From: Pontibacterium sinense | GTDB lineage: Bacteria; Pseudomonadota; Gammaproteobacteria; Pseudomonadales; Balneatricaceae | Length of the DNA stretch: 64,000 nucleotides | Assembly (NCBI RefSeq): GCF_015209595.1 | Contig: NZ_JADEYS010000002.1 | Coordinates: 62,001 to 126,000 of the forward strand | Direction: 5' to 3' | Shown: piece after piece, positions 61,240 through 64,000 of the stretch | Layout of the letters: each line of letters begins with the position of its first letter | Position numbering within the stretch: the first letter of the stretch is position 1 | Position numbers and translations under genes: made by a program | The notes under the pieces: model-generated | The model's input: only the letters and a program-made list of their open reading frames with translations | What the model was told of the DNA's origin: nothing | Database searches by the model: none

Positions 61240-63903
61240 ATGGGAAAGTCTCTGGTAATAGTCGAGTCACCAGCCAAAGCCAAGACCATTAATAAATATC
61301 TTGGTAATCAGTACGTTGTTAAATCAAGTGTAGGTCATATTCGAGACCTGCCGACGAGTGGCAGCGGCCCTAAAAGCGATCCAAAAGAACGCGCGCGTCA
61401 GGCAGCGTTAACCCGGAAGATGAATCCGGATGAGAAAGCTATCTATAAAAAGCGTAAAGCAAAGGCGCAGTTAATTACCCGAATGGGTGTTGATCCCGAA
61501 AATGATTGGGAAGCGGCTTACGATATTCTGCCCGGAAAAGAAAAGGTCGTAGATGAGTTACGCCGCTTGGCAAAGTCTGCTGATCAGATCTATCTCGCGA
61601 CCGATTTGGACCGCGAGGGGGAAGCGATAGCATGGCATTTGCGTGAAGCCATTGGTGGCGATGAAACGCGATACAGTCGCGTGGTATTCAATGAGATAAC
61701 CAAGAAAGCGATCCAGAACGCCTTTGAAGCGCCGTCAGCGCTCGATATGGATCGTGTGAATGCCCAGCAGGCGCGTCGCTTCCTCGACCGTGTGGTGGGT
61801 TATATGGTGTCTCCGCTGCTATGGGAAAAAATTGCACGTGGTCTGTCTGCCGGTCGTGTGCAGTCTGTTGCTGTACGTTTGGTCGTCGAGCGTGAGCGAG
61901 AGATTCGGGCGTTTATTCCGGAAGAGTTCTGGGAAATGCATGCCGATACCGCGACGGATGCGGGAGAGGCGCTGCGCCTTCAGGTCGCAAAAGTAGGTGG
62001 TAAAGAATTCCGACCGGGATCTGAAGCCGAAACCACAGCGCACCTGAACACATTGAAGGCAAGTGCTTTCAGTGTCTTGAAGCGCGAGGATCGCCCGACA
62101 ACCAGCAAGCCGTCTGCGCCGTTTATTACTTCTACGCTACAGCAGGCAGCAAGTACCCGAATGGGGTTTGGCGTTAAGAAAACGATGATGCTGGCTCAGC
62201 GCCTCTATGAGGCGGGTTACATCACCTATATGCGTACGGACTCCACCAACTTGAGTGGCGAAGCCGTTGAGGCATGTCGCGGTTATATTCAGAAGCACTA
62301 CGGCGATGATTATCTGCCGGGTGAGGCAATTCGTTACTCCAGCAAGGAGGGGGCGCAGGAAGCGCACGAGGCCATTCGACCTTCCGATGTAACGGTGCCT
62401 CCAACATCGCTGACAGGTATGGATCGTGATGCTGAACGCCTGTATGACCTCATTCGTTGCCAGTTTATTGCGTGTCAGATGACACCTGCGCAGTACACCA
62501 GCTCACGTATTATCGTAACGGCGGGTGACTTTGAGCTGCGAACTAAGGGGCGTATTTTGCGCTTTGATGGTTACACGCGCGTACTGGCTGCCCGTGGTAA
62601 GGGCGATGAAGATGTGATCTTGCCGGATGTGAAGGCAGGTGAAACGCTGATCCTGTCTGAATTGACACCGAAGCAGCATTTCACTAAGCCAACTGCTCGC
62701 TTTACCGAAGCAAGCCTGGTTAAAGAGCTTGAAAAGCGTGGGATTGGTCGTCCGTCAACTTACGCATCTATTATTTCCACCATTCAGGATCGTGGTTACG
62801 TCGAAGTGCAGAACCGTCGTTTTTATGCGCAAAAAATGGGTGACATTGTTACCGAGCGTCTGACGGAAAACTTCACCGACCTGATGGACTATAGCTTTAC
62901 TGCGCGCATGGAAGAGTCATTGGATGACATCGCCAGCGGAAGCGCAGATTGGAAAGAGCTGCTGGGGCGTTTCTACGAAGGCTTTGTTCGCCGACTGGAT
63001 GAAGCGCAGAGTGCCGAAGGCGGGATGCGTCCGAATGACCCAACTGACACCGATATTGAGTGCCCGGATTGTGGTCGTAACATGATGATCCGTACAGGTA
63101 GTACTGGTGTGTTCCTTGGGTGTTCTGGATATAGTCTGCCACCGAAAGAACGTTGTAAGTGCACGATCAATCTGGTGCCTGGGGATGAGGTTGTTAGCGT
63201 TGATGGCGATGAGGAAGAAGAGTCCCGCATTCTGCGAAACAAGCATCGCTGCAAGTTGTGTGATGCAGCGATGGACTCTTACCTGATTGATGCGAGCCGT
63301 AAGTTGCATGTTTGCGGTAATAATCCCGACTGTTCAGGTTTTGAGGTTGAGGGCGGTGAATTCCGCTTGAAAGGTTATGATGGCCCAAGTATCGAATGCG
63401 ACAAGTGTGGCAATGAGATGCAGCTCAAGACAGGTCGTTTCGGTAAGTTCTTTGGCTGTACGAACTCAGAGTGTAAGAATACCCGCAAACTGCTGAAGAG
63501 CGGTGAACCTGCGCCACCTAAAATGGACCCAGTGCCTATGCCTGAGTTGCAGTGTGAAAAGGTAGAAGACACCTACATTCTGCGAGATGGCGCCAGTGGT
63601 TTGTTCCTGGCTGCGAGTCAGTTCCCTAAAAATCGTGAAACACGTGCACCAAAAGTGTCCGAGATCATTCCTCATCAGAGTGAGATTGATCCAAAATATA
63701 GCTTCCTGTTTTCAGCGCCTGTGAAGGATGCTGAGGGTAATCCGGCAATTATTCGATATAGCCGTAAAACCAAAGAGCAGTACGTAATGAGTGAGGTGGA
63801 AAGTAAAGCCACTGGCTGGAAGGCATATTACGTCGACGGTAAATGGGTTGAGGAACAGCCTAAGCCGAAGAAAGCTGCGAAGAAAACCACGAAGAAAAAG
63901 TAA
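61240..63903 (+). CDS. topA: DNA topoisomerase I
   Basis: An 887-residue type IA topoisomerase that relaxes negative supercoils. The TOPRIM domain begins [19 protein letters not shown] with the acidic [15 protein letters not shown]. The catalytic tyrosine is in [14 protein letters not shown]. Three or more C-terminal zinc-ribbon motifs ([43 protein letters not shown]) follow, then a Lys-rich tail. It has the length and architecture of gammaproteobacterial TopA. Confidence 0.97.
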   Translation: MGKSLVIVESPAKAKTINKYLGNQYVVKSSVGHIRDLPTSGSGPKSDPKERARQAALTRKMNPDEKAIYKKRKAKAQLITRMGVDPENDWEAAYDILPGKEKVVDELRRLAKSADQIYLATDLDREGEAIAWHLREAIGGDETRYSRVVFNEITKKAIQNAFEAPSALDMDRVNAQQARRFLDRVVGYMVSPLLWEKIARGLSAGRVQSVAVRLVVEREREIRAFIPEEFWEMHADTATDAGEALRLQVAKVGGKEFRPGSEAETTAHLNTLKASAFSVLKREDRPTTSKPSAPFITSTLQQAASTRMGFGVKKTMMLAQRLYEAGYITYMRTDSTNLSGEAVEACRGYIQKHYGDDYLPGEAIRYSSKEGAQEAHEAIRPSDVTVPPTSLTGMDRDAERLYDLIRCQFIACQMTPAQYTSSRIIVTAGDFELRTKGRILRFDGYTRVLAARGKGDEDVILPDVKAGETLILSELTPKQHFTKPTARFTEASLVKELEKRGIGRPSTYASIISTIQDRGYVEVQNRRFYAQKMGDIVTERLTENFTDLMDYSFTARMEESLDDIASGSADWKELLGRFYEGFVRRLDEAQSAEGGMRPNDPTDTDIECPDCGRNMMIRTGSTGVFLGCSGYSLPPKERCKCTINLVPGDEVVSVDGDEEEESRILRNKHRCKLCDAAMDSYLIDASRKLHVCGNNPDCSGFEVEGGEFRLKGYDGPSIECDKCGNEMQLKTGRFGKFFGCTNSECKNTRKLLKSGEPAPPKMDPVPMPELQCEKVEDTYILRDGASGLFLAASQFPKNRETRAPKVSEIIPHQSEIDPKYSFLFSAPVKDAEGNPAIIRYSRKTKEQYVMSEVESKATGWKAYYVDGKWVEEQPKPKKAAKKTTKKK

Positions 63904-63928
63904 ACCTGTATAGGTTCAGGGGAAGTTG

Positions 63929-64000
63929 ATGAGCGGTATCTATCTGGCACGGACTAACCAGAAACTGAATTTTTCACGTATTCATATTGAGGCGTTGAAA
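63929..64000 (+). CDS. DUF6586-like protein (partial, cut by window end)
   Basis: The first 24 codons after ATG 63929 read MSGIYLARTNQKLNFSRIHI and continue off the window. The ARTNQKL start resembles DUF6586 proteins that follow topA in Pseudomonas. GGGGAAG lies 6 nt before the ATG. Only the beginning is visible, so the identification is tentative. Confidence 0.6.
   Translation, partial: MSGIYLARTNQKLNFSRIHIEALK

Noticed and set aside
1-64000. tRNA, rRNA, CRISPR, insertion sequence or prophage
   Set aside because: Reading both strands gave no cloverleaf with a conserved T-loop, no spaced direct repeats with unique spacers, and no transposase, integrase or phage protein.

Overview
The window is chromosomal DNA of a free-living, motile, probably marine gammaproteobacterium. 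The best guess is the Oceanospirillales/Pseudomonadales side, because topA is followed by a DUF6586-type gene and the window holds uup, slt, H-NOX, a class I PHA synthase, a betaine-type ABC transporter and many c-di-GMP proteins. That assignment is an inference from gene content. Genes are dense on both strands. I saw no tRNA, rRNA, CRISPR array, insertion sequence or phage gene.

Region 1 (1-2770): a LysR regulator cut by the window edge, a WrbA-like flavoprotein and a Bcr/CflA-type drug exporter.

Region 2 (about 2770-18530) is a photo-oxidative (singlet-oxygen) stress island built around an ECF sigma factor of the RpoE/ChrR type. Six promoters with the form TGATCN/TGAACC, a spacer of exactly 16 nt, then CGTANN can be read by eye. 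They precede a membrane/lipid operon (DUF2878, chalcone-isomerase-like protein, small lipoprotein, SDR, NTF2-like protein), a FAD oxidoreductase-DUF1365-Cfa operon, the rpoE-chrR-ybgA-phr operon itself, a DUF393 gene and an SDR gene in back-to-back orientation, and a DUF3833 gene. folE, an MBL-fold hydrolase and a second FAD oxidoreductase lie inside the same island.

Region 3 (about 18870-37650) is a sensory island. It holds a 1762-residue pseudokinase/ATPase/GAF/PAS/diguanylate cyclase; a PhnD-like binding protein with its own histidine kinase and two response regulators; a diiron oxygen-sensor-like protein (ODP type) translationally coupled to a stand-alone protein resembling an MCP hairpin tip; response regulators with HDOD and GGDEF-EAL outputs; and an H-NOX/histidine kinase/response regulator operon. 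Two kinase plus degenerate-HD-GYP regulator pairs look like paralogues fed by different sensors (periplasmic ligand versus NO).

Region 4 (37650-64000): a MarR regulator and proVWX-type betaine transporter, a membrane GGDEF-EAL protein, a MATE exporter, a lipoprotein, a DUF6351-like hydrolase convergent with phaC, an Aer-like PAS protein paired with an MCP carrying a CZB zinc domain, and housekeeping genes (glutaredoxin-like, tatD, slt, uup, usp, DUF1653, topA).

The regulatory logic that stands out is a well-defined ECF regulon in the left third and a gas/ligand-sensing c-di-GMP and chemotaxis network in the middle.
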